Below are positions 8,876 to 18,335 of a DNA stretch of 64,000 nucleotides, piece after piece; positions within the stretch are counted from its first letter, which is position 1; every line of letters starts with the position of its first letter. Source of the DNA: Stutzerimonas stutzeri (GTDB lineage Bacteria > Pseudomonadota > Gammaproteobacteria > Pseudomonadales > Pseudomonadaceae). The stretch covers positions 1 through 64,000 of the forward strand of contig NZ_JAAMQZ010000017.1 of assembly GCF_013522825.1 (NCBI RefSeq), given 5' to 3'. Under the pieces are notes generated by a model. It searched no databases. It was not told the origin of the DNA and saw only the letters and a program-made list of their open reading frames with translations. The position numbers and the translations under genes were made by a program.

Positions 8876-9201
8876 TCATCATCCGCCGACAGGACATTAT
8901 CGAGATCGACATCGACGCCGGCTACCAATGATTGGAGCCGTTGGACGAGCCCAACATCCACAGATTGCAGCCGCTCGGGATGGCGTGTGATGTCAGCAGC
9001 CAGAAAGCCGAGGAACTGACCGAGCACTGGGTCGTCGCTGTCGGATGCTTCGACGCGCGTTAGCACCACTTCTCCGCTGGGGCGAATGGTGTAGTGAATC
9101 TTGTCGCGCTTGCCCAGCTTGAGAGCACGACGGACGGTTTCCGGCACCGTGGTCTGGTAGCGATCGGTAAGGGTGGATTCGACTTCGAAGGTGGCGGCCA
9201 T
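8872..9201 (-). CDS. prlF: PrlF-type antitoxin (AbrB-like DNA-binding)
   Basis: This 109-aa protein has an N-terminal SpoVT/AbrB-like swapped-hairpin domain (STLTDRYQTTVPETVRRALKL) and an acidic C-terminal part that would bind the toxin. The length agrees with PrlF (about 111 aa). The start at 9201 is set by AGGAG seven bases upstream; longer in-frame starts lack a ribosome site. It is expected to neutralise YhaV and to repress its own promoter, which should lie between 9202 and about 9300. Confidence 0.85.
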   Translation of the reverse strand: MAATFEVESTLTDRYQTTVPETVRRALKLGKRDKIHYTIRPSGEVVLTRVEASDSDDPVLGQFLGFLAADITRHPERLQSVDVGLVQRLQSLVAGVDVDLDNVLSADDE

Positions 9202-9504
9202 GGCAGTCTCCTGCGGATCGGGTTTGACGCCCGCATGGTAATGCAATCGCATTGCCAGAGCAATACGAAGCATTGTTTTCCTACAGAACTCGTGTGCAAC
9301 GGATTCGCTGGTCGCCTAGACATCACAGCCGCTGGAATCAACTTTTTCATAAACAACAGCGTCAGATCAAACCGCCCGGCCCTTGGAAAAGCCCGCCGTA
9401 TCAGCTCAGGCAGCTTTGGGCCGAAGCCAGACCGCGGTCCATCTTGACCAGATGAACCAAAGTCGGCTTTCAACAAAGCAGGCACCACACGAATAAGCTA
9501 GATA

Positions 9505-11724
9505 TCAGGCCGTCTCCGCAGGCTGGCTCACTAGAGCCAATGCCAAGGCCTTTGCTCCACCCAAGTCCAAATGCATCGTGGCGTAAGACTGCATGAGTAA
9601 TGCTGGCGGAAGCACCCAATCCCATTTTTCTTGAGCCATGTTCTGTACGTCCGCCAGAACAGCGGATTCATCAATACCGTCCCACTCGGCGATCTCACGC
9701 AGCTTGCTTTCAAGCGACGTCCGATCTCCCTCAACCTCGATGACCAACCCGCTGTTCTCACTGGCTAGTCCGGTGTGCGTCAACAAGATGGCTAGGGCAT
9801 CGTTTGTCCAATCGCCTCGCCAGCTGAAAAGGTAAGTCTTACCTCCGCTTTCGGTCATGCTCGAATGTGCCAGTCCAAGGTCCGAAAAAGCGCTACGTGC
9901 CTGAGCTAGTAGCTCTTGTGCCGTAGTATCAAGATAGGGGTAGACGTCCGCCTCCAACAAGACGCTCCTCATCTCTTGCCGAACCCGATCATGTACACGG
10001 GCTCCAAGCCCGTCAAAGGACGGGGGAGCACCACCGGGATCGGATCTCACGACAACGACCCTGGCCTCAGTGTCCACGCTCGTTACCCGCCAGCGGCGCC
10101 CAGCAAAGATGATTCGCTGATCGACGGTCAATGGCCTGGAGACGGGCAATGCGCCAAGTGGTTTGCCATCGCATACCAGGCGGAACTCTTCATTACTGAC
10201 AAATGCACTGTAGAAGTCGTAGTGGTTGATCAGGCGTTCCCCCACTACGCCGGGTAGCAGGAGCCCCGATGTTTCCTGGGTTATCAAATCGCGCTCACCG
10301 AGGGCACGAAGCAAACTGAGGAAGCTGCCCTGCTCCACCCCAGTGAACGGACCACTGCGTATCAAGGTGCTCCACAGCTCTGCAGCTGTAGCTCCACCCC
10401 GCTGGGCTATCACCGAGAGGCACTGCTGTACCAGCGTCGATAAATGAAGGCCATGAACACGAGGAGGCTCGAACCAGCCCTGCATCAACAACCGGATCAT
10501 CGCGATGCTTTGCAGCAAACCCTGGCGAAGTCGATCTGACAGGGGCGAGCCATCGTCTAGCTGACGCTCCTTGCAGTAACTTCGGAGAATGGCTGCCTCT
10601 CCCGGACGGCGTCCGGATCGCCCCAAGCGTTGACGCAAGCTAGCTACCGATGGCGGAGCCCCGATCTGCACTACCGTCTTGATGCTGCCGATATCGACCC
10701 CAAGCTCCAGCGTGGTAGTGCAGACTGCGGTGGCAGGCCGGTCACCGGCTTTCAGCGCTTTCTCGGTTTCCTCTCGAATGTCCTTCGCCAAACTGCCGTG
10801 ATGCGGCCAGAACTCGTTCGGTACACCATCCTGCTCGCAACGGCGCCGCAGATTGTCAGCGAACCACTCAACCTGAGTTCGACTGTTGGGGAAGATCAGG
10901 TTATTGCTGCCCCGTAGCACCTGAAAGAGATGCTCTGCGATGGCATGGTCCGGAGAAAAAACATCGTCACCTTCAGGCTGTACCGGGAGCGCCTTCTTGG
11001 ACTCCACATACCCTCTGATCTGAACCTTAAGTATCTGGCCACTACCCTTGGATTCGATCACCGACACATGATGAGGGGCATTGGGACGTAAGAAGGCAGC
11101 AGCCAGCGTCATGTCGCCCAACGTGGCGGAAAGACCAACCCTGGGCAGGGGGCGATCAATGATTGTTTCAACACGATGCATGAGTGACTGCAGCTGCTTG
11201 CCTCGCTCACTACCGATAAAGGCATGGAGCTCATCCACCACCAGGTACCGCAGGTTGGCAAACAATCCCGCTAGGCTGGTTCCCTTGTTCACGAACAGAG
11301 CTTCGAGCGACTCCGGCGTGATCAGCAGAATGCCTTCTGGGGACTTGAGGAAGCGATGTTTGCGGCTCGCTGAGATATCCCCATGCCAAGCAATGACAGG
11401 AAGCTCAAGCTCATCGCAAAGCCTCGCCAAACGATCCCACTGGTCATTGATGAGAGCCTTCAGCGGGCTGATGTAAAGCACCGCCCCAGGCTTTTCCGTG
11501 TCCTGCAAGAGATTGGTAAGGATGGGCAGAAACGCGGCTTCGGTTTTGCCTGCAGCTGTAGCCGCCGCGATGATGACATCCTGGTCGGCCCCCAAGAGCG
11601 CAGGGATAGCACGCTCCTGGGCGTCCCGCAGGGAGGTCCAGCCCTCGGTCCATATCCAGCGCTGGATTCGCGGTTCAAGGAGTTCGAAGCCAACCGATTC
11701 AGAGCTGGAAGGTGGCAAGCTCAT
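9505..11724 (-). CDS. sngC: DEAD/DEAH (Lhr/BrxHI-like) helicase of a Shango-type defence system, SngC
   Basis: About 739 aa. Superfamily 2 helicase motifs are clear: AAATAAGKTEAAFLP (motif I), ALINDQWDRL (Ia), LLITPESLEAL, VVDELHAF (motif II, DELH), GLSATLGD (III), TTLELGVDIGS (V) and RQRLGRSGRRPG (VI). The long C-terminal part resembles Lhr-type helicases and the BrxHI helicase of BREX type 2. It is the third gene of the TerB-protein/ATPase/helicase set that defines Shango. The start at 11724 overlaps the upstream gene by 26 nt; 11733 is an alternative. Confidence 0.85.
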   Translation of the reverse strand: MSLPPSSSESVGFELLEPRIQRWIWTEGWTSLRDAQERAIPALLGADQDVIIAAATAAGKTEAAFLPILTNLLQDTEKPGAVLYISPLKALINDQWDRLARLCDELELPVIAWHGDISASRKHRFLKSPEGILLITPESLEALFVNKGTSLAGLFANLRYLVVDELHAFIGSERGKQLQSLMHRVETIIDRPLPRVGLSATLGDMTLAAAFLRPNAPHHVSVIESKGSGQILKVQIRGYVESKKALPVQPEGDDVFSPDHAIAEHLFQVLRGSNNLIFPNSRTQVEWFADNLRRRCEQDGVPNEFWPHHGSLAKDIREETEKALKAGDRPATAVCTTTLELGVDIGSIKTVVQIGAPPSVASLRQRLGRSGRRPGEAAILRSYCKERQLDDGSPLSDRLRQGLLQSIAMIRLLMQGWFEPPRVHGLHLSTLVQQCLSVIAQRGGATAAELWSTLIRSGPFTGVEQGSFLSLLRALGERDLITQETSGLLLPGVVGERLINHYDFYSAFVSNEEFRLVCDGKPLGALPVSRPLTVDQRIIFAGRRWRVTSVDTEARVVVVRSDPGGAPPSFDGLGARVHDRVRQEMRSVLLEADVYPYLDTTAQELLAQARSAFSDLGLAHSSMTESGGKTYLFSWRGDWTNDALAILLTHTGLASENSGLVIEVEGDRTSLESKLREIAEWDGIDESAVLADVQNMAQEKWDWVLPPALLMQSYATMHLDLGGAKALALALVSQPAETA

Positions 11725-12994
11725 CGTCCGCATCCACTTGGATATCGGCCTCACCGCCTCGATCCGGTGCAATCTCCACGGCACCCAACAGGGTCCGCCA
11801 ATCAGCGTCAGGATTCTGCTCCAACACCGCTAGCAGGCTGATGAATGCGGTAATGGTCGTCCGCGGGGTACGGAAGTAGGCCTCACCCATCCGCTGGTTG
11901 CAGTGGGCCATAAACAGCGGCAATGCTTCGTCGGGTAGCAAATAGCGCTCGCTCACGCCTGCCGCGTATACATGACGCAGTTTCTGCAGCAGCACGTAGA
12001 AATCCTCAGGTGTCAGACTAGTGAGGCGTATGACAGGGCCGGACAGATCTACCAGCCCGGACTTGGCGAAGTTATTTTCAGCCAGACGCGACTGCAGCGC
12101 CGGATAGCTGTAGAGGCCGCGGCGCGTATCCATGAGAAATTCGGGTGTACCGCCCAGCACAAAACCAAGCCCCTCAGCAGAGCCCTGCAGGGAGTCATTG
12201 AGGATACGAAGAATCTGCTCGTAGTTAGCGTTACGAGCTTGGGTGTTGGAAAGTTTGTACAGGTTCACCAGCTCATCGAGACATACCATCAGCCCGCTAA
12301 AGCCGGCCAACCGAACAAATCGCGCAAGCAGCTTGAGCTGATCGTAGACCGAACCATCGTCGACGATGGTTCGCACCCCCAGTGCGGTGCGGGCATCTGT
12401 CTTGGTAGTGAACTCGCCACGCAACCAGCGGATAGCATCAGCCTTGAGCTGCTCGTTACCCTCTTCGAAGCCTCTGCAATAGGCCGCGATTACATCAGCA
12501 AAGTCATAGCCGTTGACCATCTCTGTCAGTTGGTCTAGATGCTCGCGAATCACAGCCTCGCTGTCTTTGCCGGACGCTTTGGCTTCCGTTTTGGCCTGTG
12601 CCACGAATTTCTCGACTATTCCTTGCAGAGCGCCGCCATCAGGCTTAGTTCGGGTGGACATATTCTTGGCCAATTCGGCATACAGCGAGCGAGCCTGGCC
12701 ACCAGTAGCATGGAGACGACGATCCGGGTTCAGATCGGCATGCATGGTGACGAGCTTGCGCTCCATCGCGATAGAGCGAACCAGGTTGAGGAAGAATGTC
12801 TTGCCTGCACCATACTCACCGATCACTACGCGGAACGCGGAACCGCTTTCCGCGAGGCGCTCCACATCACGGATGAGTGCTTCCAGCTCCCCGACACGCC
12901 CCACTTGAATCAGGTGCTGGCCTGCACGGGGAACGACGCCGGCGCGCAGGGACTGGATGACCGCATCGCGGTCCTTGGCTCTGATGCTGCTCAT
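11699..12994 (-). CDS. sngB: BrxD-like P-loop ATPase (DUF2791) of a Shango-type defence system, SngB
   Basis: The 431-aa protein has the BrxD/DUF2791 AAA+ layout: AIIQSLRAGVVPR-type opening (here AVIQSLRAGVVPRAGQ), Walker A VVIGEYGAGKTFFLN, a middle HADLNPDRRLHA segment, Walker B-like GLMVCLDELVNLYK, and a late FVLGGTPEFLMDTRRG sensor region. BrxD proteins occur in BREX type 2 and in Shango, where the ATPase acts with a TerB-domain protein and a helicase. The ATG overlaps the stop of the TerB gene by 4 nt (ATGA). The absence of pglZ/pglX in the neighbourhood argues against BREX. Confidence 0.88.
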   Translation of the reverse strand: MSSIRAKDRDAVIQSLRAGVVPRAGQHLIQVGRVGELEALIRDVERLAESGSAFRVVIGEYGAGKTFFLNLVRSIAMERKLVTMHADLNPDRRLHATGGQARSLYAELAKNMSTRTKPDGGALQGIVEKFVAQAKTEAKASGKDSEAVIREHLDQLTEMVNGYDFADVIAAYCRGFEEGNEQLKADAIRWLRGEFTTKTDARTALGVRTIVDDGSVYDQLKLLARFVRLAGFSGLMVCLDELVNLYKLSNTQARNANYEQILRILNDSLQGSAEGLGFVLGGTPEFLMDTRRGLYSYPALQSRLAENNFAKSGLVDLSGPVIRLTSLTPEDFYVLLQKLRHVYAAGVSERYLLPDEALPLFMAHCNQRMGEAYFRTPRTTITAFISLLAVLEQNPDADWRTLLGAVEIAPDRGGEADIQVDADDELATFQL

Positions 12995-15474
12995 AGCGGT
13001 AGTTTGTCCATAATGTCAGGGTTGACTTCGAAGGGGTCTTCCCCTTCGGTGACTGGCATATCGAAATGCTCAAATGCCATGTCGTTGATCTGCTCCAATG
13101 CTCCGTCGAGCATGAGTTCCATATCGCTTGCTACGGCCCCCAACTCGTCACGAGACCACTCGGTACGGGATACGAGTACACGCAGGAAGGCTGAGTGATC
13201 GGCGTCTAAGCCACAAACGGAGGAAGTATCCTCAACAGTCTCTTCCACAACTACGTCATCTGGCTCAGCAGTCTTGTCGTCAACGAAAACCTGAGCCAGC
13301 AGCGCAGATACCTGTTCCGTTTCACGCTGCAACTGAGCGATGCGCTCCTTGTCCAGAGCAAATCCGCCAACGGGCTTGGACGGAGTTGCTCCGGGTATGG
13401 AAGGCGTTGTCTGCGATGAGCCTACGGGGCTGCCACTAGCGGCCACATGAAGGTCGCTGTACAGCGATTGCGGATCCAGCTGCAGGGTCTTGTAGACGCG
13501 CTCCAGCAACTTCACCTCTGCGGGGCTAACCTCGCCGTCGACCTGCGCCAAGTGAGCGAGAAAAGCCGCCACAACCCTCTTCGCCGGCTCGGCCAGGGGC
13601 TCCAGTTTCTTCTTCAGGCTTTGCAGGGTTGGTGGCTGGTTAAGCTGCAGACGCAGGTGGGCCTTCAGGCGTTTCCGATGAGCACCGCTCAGGTGACTCC
13701 AGGAGTCGATATGCTGGGATAGCAGCATAATTTCCTGCGGCGACGTGTCACCATCGGCCGCCGCCACAGCACAAGCAAGGTCCAACGTAACAGAGGCGGC
13801 GCTATAAGCCGGCGAAGAACGCAGATCACCATCTTCAGCCTGGGTCGCAAAGAGCGCCACATTGTCCTCTGCCTTGGGTGTTCGGCTGCCTGTCAGCACA
13901 TCCGGCTCGATACCGATGTGTAAAGACTCCAGAGCGCGGGCGAGCGTCAGAACCTTGTCTCGCGACAGGCTACCTGCACTCTGCAGTCGCCCTGCCAGCT
14001 CACCGAAGCTCATGACCACCATGCCGTCACCGATGCGTTGCTTTAGCTCGGCGAGCGCTGTTCGAGCTGCTGGCGGCCACAGGTTTACGGGCAGCTGTAA
14101 CAGCCCTTCTAGTGCATCAGGAGTGCCGGGGTTGCGGCCGAGATAACGACTGTAGGGCTCCAACTGCACCGTGCATTCGTCAACCAACTGCTGCAGCTTC
14201 TTCCGAGCTGCGCTAGTCGCAGTGACATCAGGGATACCGGATAGGCCATCCAGCTCTTGGGGTGGTAGACCCGCAGAAGCGGTGTTGTATTGGAGTCTCA
14301 GACGGGTCTTGTTCTGAGGGAGCACCATACCGGCGCCATAACGTTCCTCGTAGCGCATGCAGAACAACTGGGCGAACGCTTCTTTACAGCGGGTTACGGG
14401 TGTCCGCTTCCCGATGTTGTGATCAGACAGCACCCAGGCCAACGCCCAGTCAGCCGGCATTGGTTGCTTGTCAGCCGCCAACTGACCCAGGCCAATACGC
14501 AGCTCTACAGGCATTTCGTAGCCGTAAGGTAACGGTGCCGGCGGCGCCTTTTGATAGCGCCTGGCGAGTATTTGGCCTTGGCGGAGGAAGTCTACGAAGC
14601 GACTGGCGTAGTTATTGAAGGAGTTATTCTTGCCATAGATCGAGAGCAGCCGCTCCACCTCGGCAATTATGATAGGTATGTCGGCCGCGGCAGCCTGATC
14701 CGTCTTGGCGTCGACAAAAACCCTACGCTCAAGACCGTAGAAGAATAGGAACACGTAGCCGATGTTGGCATGCGGAGCCTTTCGACCACTGGATAGCCAT
14801 TGCAAATATGCGCGGCGGGCCTCAGGAGAGATGCTGTCGTAACTGGGCCAGTAAGAGGTGAGACGCTCAGATATATCGACGATGCCCCGTGCGACCTTCA
14901 GTTTCGGGTTGATCAGTGACGGTTCCGAAGGTCCATTGCGCCTGTTTTTATCTTCGCCGACGTAGATCAGACCAATTGGGATATTTTCGCCCGCCACTTC
15001 GATGGTTTCGCCAGCAGAAAGCCACCGCACGTTGGCACTATTCAGGTTCGCCGGCGCGCTCGGAATTCGGTGGGAAGGCCGCTCAGTGGCCTCCAAAGTT
15101 ACGGTAAAAAAGCCAGAGACGTCTCGCTTTGCCGAAACCTGCCGGGGCGACGCCGAGACTTGCGCAGGAGCAGAGGGCTCACTTAGTGGCGAGACCTCAT
15201 CCAATGAAAACGTCAGGCCGGTGCTTATGCCGAGGTCCGAGGAACTTGAACGAGCTCCCCCTTGGGGTGGCCGCATAGTTGTCGCCGAAGACATGACTGA
15301 CGGTTTGCTGAAGGCCTTTATTACTAGCCACCCGCCTATGCCGACAATGAGTGCTCCGCCCAAGAAAACCCAAACACCCTTGGGAACGGAAGCAAGCCCC
15401 CCAATCACTAGGGCACACAGAACCATCGCTCCAGATACACCAGACTTGCTGCTGCGCTTACGCTTCCCTGCCAT
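12991..15474 (-). CDS. sngA: TerB-domain membrane-anchored protein of a Shango-type defence system, SngA
   Basis: The 827-aa protein begins with a basic stretch and two hydrophobic helices (about residues 16-34 and 36-54), so it is likely anchored in the inner membrane. A TerB_N-type domain follows (TSYWPSYDSISPEARRAYLQ, IGYVFLFFYGLERRVF), then a central TerB-like helical domain (LACAVAAADGDTSPQEIMLL, FLAHLAQVDGEVSPAE with acidic metal-site-like residues) and a TerB_C-type C-terminus. GGGAG lies eight bases before the ATG. It is the first gene of a tight three-gene operon (overlaps of 4 and 26 nt). In Shango this subunit is thought to connect phage sensing at the membrane to the ATPase and helicase; that role is inference. 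Confidence 0.87.
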   Translation of the reverse strand: MAGKRKRSSKSGVSGAMVLCALVIGGLASVPKGVWVFLGGALIVGIGGWLVIKAFSKPSVMSSATTMRPPQGGARSSSSDLGISTGLTFSLDEVSPLSEPSAPAQVSASPRQVSAKRDVSGFFTVTLEATERPSHRIPSAPANLNSANVRWLSAGETIEVAGENIPIGLIYVGEDKNRRNGPSEPSLINPKLKVARGIVDISERLTSYWPSYDSISPEARRAYLQWLSSGRKAPHANIGYVFLFFYGLERRVFVDAKTDQAAAADIPIIIAEVERLLSIYGKNNSFNNYASRFVDFLRQGQILARRYQKAPPAPLPYGYEMPVELRIGLGQLAADKQPMPADWALAWVLSDHNIGKRTPVTRCKEAFAQLFCMRYEERYGAGMVLPQNKTRLRLQYNTASAGLPPQELDGLSGIPDVTATSAARKKLQQLVDECTVQLEPYSRYLGRNPGTPDALEGLLQLPVNLWPPAARTALAELKQRIGDGMVVMSFGELAGRLQSAGSLSRDKVLTLARALESLHIGIEPDVLTGSRTPKAEDNVALFATQAEDGDLRSSPAYSAASVTLDLACAVAAADGDTSPQEIMLLSQHIDSWSHLSGAHRKRLKAHLRLQLNQPPTLQSLKKKLEPLAEPAKRVVAAFLAHLAQVDGEVSPAEVKLLERVYKTLQLDPQSLYSDLHVAASGSPVGSSQTTPSIPGATPSKPVGGFALDKERIAQLQRETEQVSALLAQVFVDDKTAEPDDVVVEETVEDTSSVCGLDADHSAFLRVLVSRTEWSRDELGAVASDMELMLDGALEQINDMAFEHFDMPVTEGEDPFEVNPDIMDKLPL

Positions 15475-15682
15475 CGCTTCGACTCCCTATACAAGCATGC
15501 TGGCCATTTAGCAGTATCGGCAATTCGGGTGCATCAGCCAATACCTCGCGCCAAGCTACGTGTTGAATCTCTTTATGATGTTATCCAGATGTGTTCCGTA
15601 TGCACTGGTGAGATGGCGGCTCGATGCGAGCCGGGCGGCCACGGGGTTGAATTGATGAGCAGGCTCAGCGCCGTCCGCCCTA

Positions 15683-16336
15683 CTATGTCGGCTGCCTCGC
15701 GCTGAGCAGTAACTGCGCTAACCGTGCCAGATTACGCGCATCGTCGATGGCCCTGTGATGCTCACCCTCCCAGGAAAGGCCTATGCTTTCCACTGCACAC
15801 TTCAGCCCTAGCGCACGGCAAGCGAAAATCTTCCAAAAGCACTTCTTTAGATTGATATGACGCGCCGGATCCAGCAATACATCTACCCCTGCTCTGAAAG
15901 CGTCCTCCTTCAGCTGGTTTCGGTCGTAATCGCCCCAAGAGCACCAGCGCCAGCCTTCTGTATTTCGCGGCCTCAGCCAGTCACCAAGCTGATCTTGTAC
16001 CTCCGCGAAACGCTTTGCAGTATCGATGTCAGATTGAGATATGCCGGTCAGCCCCGTGCAAAACTCAGTTAGCGTGGGGCGAAGTAGCGGCCGGACAAAC
16101 TGTCCGAAATGATCGACAACCCTGTACTCCGACTGAACATCCAACAGCGCGATGCCAATTTCGATCGTCTCCATCTCGTCGCGCTGGACCTCCAATACGT
16201 GAGCGTTCCGGGCCGCCTCGTTTAGGCCGGCAGGGTAGTCATCGCAAGTCGCTTCCAGATCCACGCAAAGTAACCAGCGACTTTCTCCAAGTTGTTGACG
16301 AAGCGCATCAAGCTGCCCCCAACGCTTTACCTGCAT
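15683..16336 (-). CDS. DEDDh 3'-5' exonuclease (DnaQ/ERI-1-like)
   Basis: The 217-aa protein shows the exonuclease motifs: CVDLEATCDD (Exo I, D and E), a middle TGISQSDID segment, WCSWGDYDRNQL (Exo II aspartate) and HHRAIDDARNLARL (Exo III, H and D). The pattern is closest to KapD/ERI-1-type 3'-5' exonucleases acting on single-stranded RNA or DNA ends. It lies 208 nt upstream of the sngA-like gene on the same strand and could be co-transcribed as an accessory nuclease, although the gap leaves room for a separate promoter. Its ribosome site is weak. Confidence 0.8.
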   Translation of the reverse strand: MQVKRWGQLDALRQQLGESRWLLCVDLEATCDDYPAGLNEAARNAHVLEVQRDEMETIEIGIALLDVQSEYRVVDHFGQFVRPLLRPTLTEFCTGLTGISQSDIDTAKRFAEVQDQLGDWLRPRNTEGWRWCSWGDYDRNQLKEDAFRAGVDVLLDPARHINLKKCFWKIFACRALGLKCAVESIGLSWEGEHHRAIDDARNLARLAQLLLSARQPT

Positions 16337-16430
16337 GACACCCCGCCCTTCTTTTCCTCAGAGGATATAAACCTACGAGCATCAGCACGGACCGTGGGCT
16401 CAGTTTTATAGTAGTGACACGAGAAACGGA

Positions 16431-16805
16431 TCACTGAATCGTTACTGGGGTTGCGTGTATGCCTTTTGCCCTCTGTGCCAACAGCCAATCCAGTGACAGG
16501 CGCCCGCCGTCTTCTTTGAAAGTCACAATAACGTACAAGCTGCCCGTGGCGGTAAACAGCGCCCAAAACCCACCATGCTCATGAGCTTTCAGTACATCGG
16601 AGGTCCGAACCCGGTGACCGTCCTGGAACCTTCCATACACATCCGCCCGCACGTGACGATGAACCACGCCGATACAACAGCCTGCGATTAAATAAGCGTC
16701 CGTGAGATACGCCGTAACTTCCCTACCAAAAGACATATCCATTGCTCGCGACAACGCGTCAGATACATCGCGTGTTTGGTCGATACTTTGTTTAGTTGAA
16801 CTCAT
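16431..16805 (-). CDS. Hypothetical protein, 124 aa, related in layout to DUF6957 proteins
   Basis: A small soluble protein. The stretch RADVYGRFQDGHRVRTSDV followed by a phenylalanine/tyrosine-rich tail (GSLYVIVTF) parallels the segment VLYDSANRFQEGDWVRTTQL and RNTRYVLAG of the neighbour at 17170-17574, suggesting a shared fold and possibly an old duplication. The start at 16805 is chosen over an upstream Met at 16871 because the latter would overlap the preceding gene. Function unknown. Confidence 0.5.
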   Translation of the reverse strand: MSSTKQSIDQTRDVSDALSRAMDMSFGREVTAYLTDAYLIAGCCIGVVHRHVRADVYGRFQDGHRVRTSDVLKAHEHGGFWALFTATGSLYVIVTFKEDGGRLSLDWLLAQRAKGIHATPVTIQ

Positions 16806-16855
16806 CACGTCAGCACCCAAATTCGGATCAAAACTCGTTGCCCCCCCACTAACGG

Positions 16856-17170
16856 CTAGCTGTCCAACCAATAATCGTCTCGACCAATACGCCCAAACTT
16901 ATAGTCTTCATGCTGCGGGGCGTCGCCAAACAAATGATGTATGCGTCGCTCCTGTCGCAGGTACGCCAAGGTCATGAAGAAGCAGGTTTCACACATCCGT
17001 ACGCGATAACGCTCACCGTCATGTCGCGCGCCGTATCCCCAGTGCGCTTGCAGCACACCGAACTGTTCGCCGTACCCAGGCACTCGCATGGAGGTACCAC
17101 AGACGTCGCAAGGCACATCGGGGTGTCGGTTGTCTGGTACGTCCATGCCCGCCAATATCTGACTACGCAT
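16856..17170 (-). CDS. Small zinc-ribbon-like hypothetical protein, 104 aa
   Basis: Two CxxC pairs are present (CDVCG near residue 18 and CETC near residue 59), a spacing that suggests a small zinc ribbon. Between them is a GYGEQFGVLQAHWGYGARHDG segment; the remainder contains basic and aromatic residues. The ATG shares one base with the stop of the upstream gene (TGATG), so the two are translationally coupled. I have the impression of similar proteins in Pseudomonas mobile regions but cannot name a family with certainty. Binding to nucleic acid or to the partner protein is possible. Confidence 0.6.
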   Translation of the reverse strand: MRSQILAGMDVPDNRHPDVPCDVCGTSMRVPGYGEQFGVLQAHWGYGARHDGERYRVRMCETCFFMTLAYLRQERRIHHLFGDAPQHEDYKFGRIGRDDYWLDS

Positions 17171-17574
17171 CAAAAAATCTTCAACACAGTAGTGAGCTCG
17201 GCGCTTTTGCGAGCCCCTGGGCCAGCAAGCACATATCGCGTATTGCGCGTTCTGAAAATGCACCCATCGGCAAACTCAATCAGTTGTGTTGTACGCACCC
17301 AGTCACCCTCTTGGAAACGGTTGGCACTGTCGTACAACACGCGGCCGGCATACACCATCGCGGGCTGTTGCCCGGACGCCTGTAATGTTTCTCGTATCGC
17401 GTCAGGCACGATGAGATCGATCCAGATCCAGTCACGCACAACACAGAAAGGCACCTCGTCATGCAACGCAGCCGCTGAACCACGCGCGCACGCCTCTGCT
17501 AACGACATCTCGATACCAGGCATTACCTCACCCGGGGCGTATAACAAATGAGATACTTTCTTTAAATCGTCCAT
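17170..17574 (-). CDS. DUF6957-like hypothetical protein, 134 aa
   Basis: The protein (FCVVRDWIWIDLIVPD-like core, AMVYAGRVLYDSANRFQEGD, WVRTTQLIEFADGCIFRTRN) resembles what I recall of the Pseudomonas DUF6957 family. It looks like a small beta-rich domain without signal peptide or membrane segment. AGAGAG precedes the ATG. It forms a two-gene unit with the zinc-ribbon gene (one-base stop/start overlap) and probably a three-gene unit with the gene at 16431. The set lies upstream of the exonuclease and Shango-type genes on the same strand. Function unknown. Confidence 0.6.
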   Translation of the reverse strand: MDDLKKVSHLLYAPGEVMPGIEMSLAEACARGSAAALHDEVPFCVVRDWIWIDLIVPDAIRETLQASGQQPAMVYAGRVLYDSANRFQEGDWVRTTQLIEFADGCIFRTRNTRYVLAGPGARKSAELTTVLKIF

Positions 17575-18335
17575 ACCATCTCTCTATCTGAGCAATAGAT
17601 GTTTAGAGGCAGAATCCGGGCAAAACATCCCTACCCTGACAAACCTACCAAGTATGAAAAGCTTATTTCCCAATGAGCGTCAGTTCTGACTATTAATATA
17701 TGGCCTGACCCTAAAAGGCGAGCAGCACAACCCCCATCAACCTTCATATTAAACTAAGTAATTTATTCATCGATGCAAGCCTATGGCACGCCCCACTACG
17801 CTCAGTATTGGACAAAAAAACAGCAACCTGAAACCAATGCAATAAAATAATCCAGCTCCAACCACTGCTCGTCAAGCACTTTTAGAAAAGAAAACGCCAA
17901 CCACTGACCATCGGTATTTGTAATACGTATATATTGACAAGGATTGCCAAAATTCACGCACCAGAAGAGCAAGAAGATAATCCTTATCGGACTTACCCTG
18001 GGCGCGGTCAATGACTATTTGAGATCAAGACATATCTCCACGGACGATGCGAGGCTGATCCAACCGGCTCGGAGTCGTCTTTTCGAATTTTGAAATTTCG
18101 CACCGTTGGTAATCACCACAAGCGAGGCGCGTCTGTGACGCGGAAGGGTACCGCGGCTCCTCGCGACTGCTTAATTGCAAACGAAAGCGGATGATCTGAG
18201 TAATTTGTAGCGAGGGGCAGGTTCGAGAAAGTCGGCGTACGCTGAGATCTGCTCACCAACACCTAGCTACCTATCTAGTGCATGCACGAAGCGCGTCACG
18301 CGTCGAGCGGTACGGCGGGGCCACAAAATGATGGA
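17575..18335. other. Long intergenic region without supported genes
   Basis: About 760 bases with irregular composition. A 69-codon minus-strand frame at 17802-18011 with two hydrophobic stretches uses a TTG start and has no ribosome site, so it was not called. No RNA gene was recognised. The region probably contains decayed mobile DNA between the small-gene cluster and the broken toxin gene. Confidence 0.4.

Noticed and set aside
9505..15474. BREX type 2 locus
   Set aside because: BrxD-like and BrxHI-like proteins are present, but pglX, pglZ and pglW are not, and a TerB protein is, which fits Shango instead.
17802..18011. Possible 69-aa minus-strand membrane protein
   Set aside because: It begins with TTG, has no ribosome site and no recognised family, and lies in irregular non-coding DNA.
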